A program made the translations under genes and the position numbers. Shown piece by piece: positions 5,459-6,319 of a stretch of DNA of 6,319 bases. The stretch comes from Gemmatimonadota bacterium (lineage in GTDB: Bacteria > Gemmatimonadota > Gemmatimonadetes > Gemmatimonadales > Gemmatimonadaceae): the NCBI GenBank assembly GCA_947475795.1, contig CANJOX010000190.1:1-6319 (forward strand), written 5' to 3'. The notes under the pieces were generated by a model, which saw only the letters and a program-made list of their open reading frames with translations, was not told the DNA's origin and did not search any database. The first letter of the stretch is position 1; every line of letters begins with the position of its first letter.

Positions 5459-5539
5459 ACTCAAAACCCCAAACTTCGACTCAAAACCCGAGACTCACGT
5501 GAGTTTCGCGTTGTGAGTAAAAGTTTGGGGTTGTGGGTT
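5458..5539. repeat. 82-bp heptad palindrome, copy 2
   Basis: A second copy with period 81, centred between 5498 and 5499. By hand count it matches copy 1 at 67 of 82 positions without gaps, and 33 of 41 arm positions pair. The central 18 nt around CACGTG are identical in both copies. One difference between copies is a paired change: T11-A72 in copy 1 becomes C11-G72 in copy 2. Its right end abuts the hppA stop codon (TAA, 5542-5540). Confidence 0.9.
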
Positions 5540-6319
5540 TTACCGCAAGAACCACGGGGCGAGTACCAGACTCACCACGCTCATAAGCTTGATGAGAATG
5601 TTCATGGCCGGTCCGCTGGTGTCCTTGAACGGATCGCCCACCGTGTCGCCCACGACCGCCGCCTTGTGCGGATCGGAGCCCTTGCCGCCCAGGATGCCGC
5701 CTTCGATCATCTTCTTGGCGTTGTCCCACGCGCCGCCGGCGTTGGCCATGAACAGGGCCATCATCACGCCCGTCACCGTCGCGCCGGCCAGCAGGCCGCC
5801 CAGCGCCGTGACGCCGAGGAACTTGCCGACGAGCACGGGGAGGAGAATTGCCACCAGCCCCGGCGCGATCATTTCGCGGATCGCGGCCTTGGTGGAGATC
5901 TCGACGCAGCGGGCCGAGTCCGGCTTCACGCCCGGCTTGCCTTCGAGCAGTCCCGGGATCTCGCGGAACTGGCGACGGACTTCTTCCACCATGCCCTGCG
6001 CCGCGCGACCCACGGCGGTCATCGTGGAGGCACCGACGTAGAACGGCACCACGCCGCCCACGAACATGCCGATCACGACCATCGGATCGATCAGGTTGAG
6101 CGTGGTGAGGTTCACGGCCGAGGCGTAGGCCGAGAACAGCGCCAGCGCCGTGAGGGCCGCCGAGCCGATCGCGAAGCCCTTGCCGATCGCGGCAGTGGTG
6201 TTGCCGAGGGCGTCCAGGCCGTCGGTGATCTTGCGGACTTCCGGTCCGAGATGGCTCATCTCGGCGATACCACCGGCGTTGTCCGAGATCGGACCGTAGG
6301 CGTCGACGGACATCGTGAC
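5540..6319 (-). CDS. hppA: Membrane-bound ion-pumping pyrophosphatase, C-terminal part (5' end outside window)
   Basis: The last 259 codons are visible; the frame is open at the window edge. Visible signatures: [18 protein letters not shown] (residues 5-22 of the visible part), the segment [21 protein letters not shown] (about 39-59), the loop helix [32 protein letters not shown] (about 193-208), and the closing [32 protein letters not shown]. These are conserved in M-PPases, which couple pyrophosphate hydrolysis to H+ and/or Na+ export across the membrane. The Asp/Lys/Asn positions in the last two motifs line the active site. [10 protein letters not shown] carries Ala and Gly where K+-independent enzymes carry Lys and Thr, so a K+-dependent enzyme is expected. 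The residues that separate Na+ from H+ pumps are outside the window. It is convergent with the four-helix-bundle gene. Confidence 0.96.
   Translation of the reverse strand, partial: VTMSVDAYGPISDNAGGIAEMSHLGPEVRKITDGLDALGNTTAAIGKGFAIGSAALTALALFSAYASAVNLTTLNLIDPMVVIGMFVGGVVPFYVGASTMTAVGRAAQGMVEEVRRQFREIPGLLEGKPGVKPDSARCVEISTKAAIREMIAPGLVAILLPVLVGKFLGVTALGGLLAGATVTGVMMALFMANAGGAWDNAKKMIEGGILGGKGSDPHKAAVVGDTVGDPFKDTSGPAMNILIKLMSVVSLVLAPWFLR

Noticed and set aside
5377..5539. CRISPR array
   Set aside because: There are only two repeat copies, directly abutting with no spacer between them, and each is an 82-bp palindrome; no cas gene is in the window.

Overview
The window is compact, GC-rich bacterial chromosome. 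It carries housekeeping genes on both strands, with short gaps and no sign of phage, insertion sequence, tRNA or rRNA. The best guess for the host is a member of Gemmatimonadota (Gemmatimonas-like). The reasons are the high GC, a DUF2232 membrane protein inside the S6-S18-L9 operon, a membrane pyrophosphatase with a K+-dependent-type signature, a DUF3108 protein next to ychF, and intergenic heptad ACT/AGT repeats. This is inference from overall character, not from a marker gene.

Layout. Positions 1-1998 (minus strand) hold a ribosomal protein operon in the order rpsF (S6), rpsR (S18), a DUF2232/YybS-like membrane protein, then rplI (L9), which is cut by the window edge. The first three genes are almost abutting (3 and 2 nt gaps), so translational coupling is likely. 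Positions 1999-2196 are a divergent intergenic region with the rpsF ribosome binding site and a possible structured rpsF leader. Positions 2197-2907 (plus) encode an SRAP/YedK/HMCES-type abasic-site DNA-protein crosslinking enzyme. It converges, 6 nt apart, on a secreted DUF3108 protein (2914-3705, minus), which lies 35 nt downstream of ychF (3741-4841, minus). Divergent from ychF is a small four-helix-bundle protein of the S23/23S-intervening-sequence family (4943-5332, plus). The window ends with the C-terminal part of the ion-pumping pyrophosphatase gene hppA (5540-6319, minus).

The most unusual part is the 207-nt gap between the convergent four-helix-bundle gene and hppA. It holds a perfect 11-bp GC-rich hairpin followed at once by two tandem copies of an 82-bp imperfect palindrome. 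Each palindrome is built on a strict grid of ACT-like triplets (left arm) and AGT-like triplets (right arm) spaced 7-7-6-7-7 around a CACGTG centre. A degenerate stretch with the same 7-7-6-7-7 spacing lies just upstream of ychF, which suggests a dispersed intergenic repeat family. No new multi-gene system is visible. The protein genes are recognisable families, and the repeat is the element worth following up.
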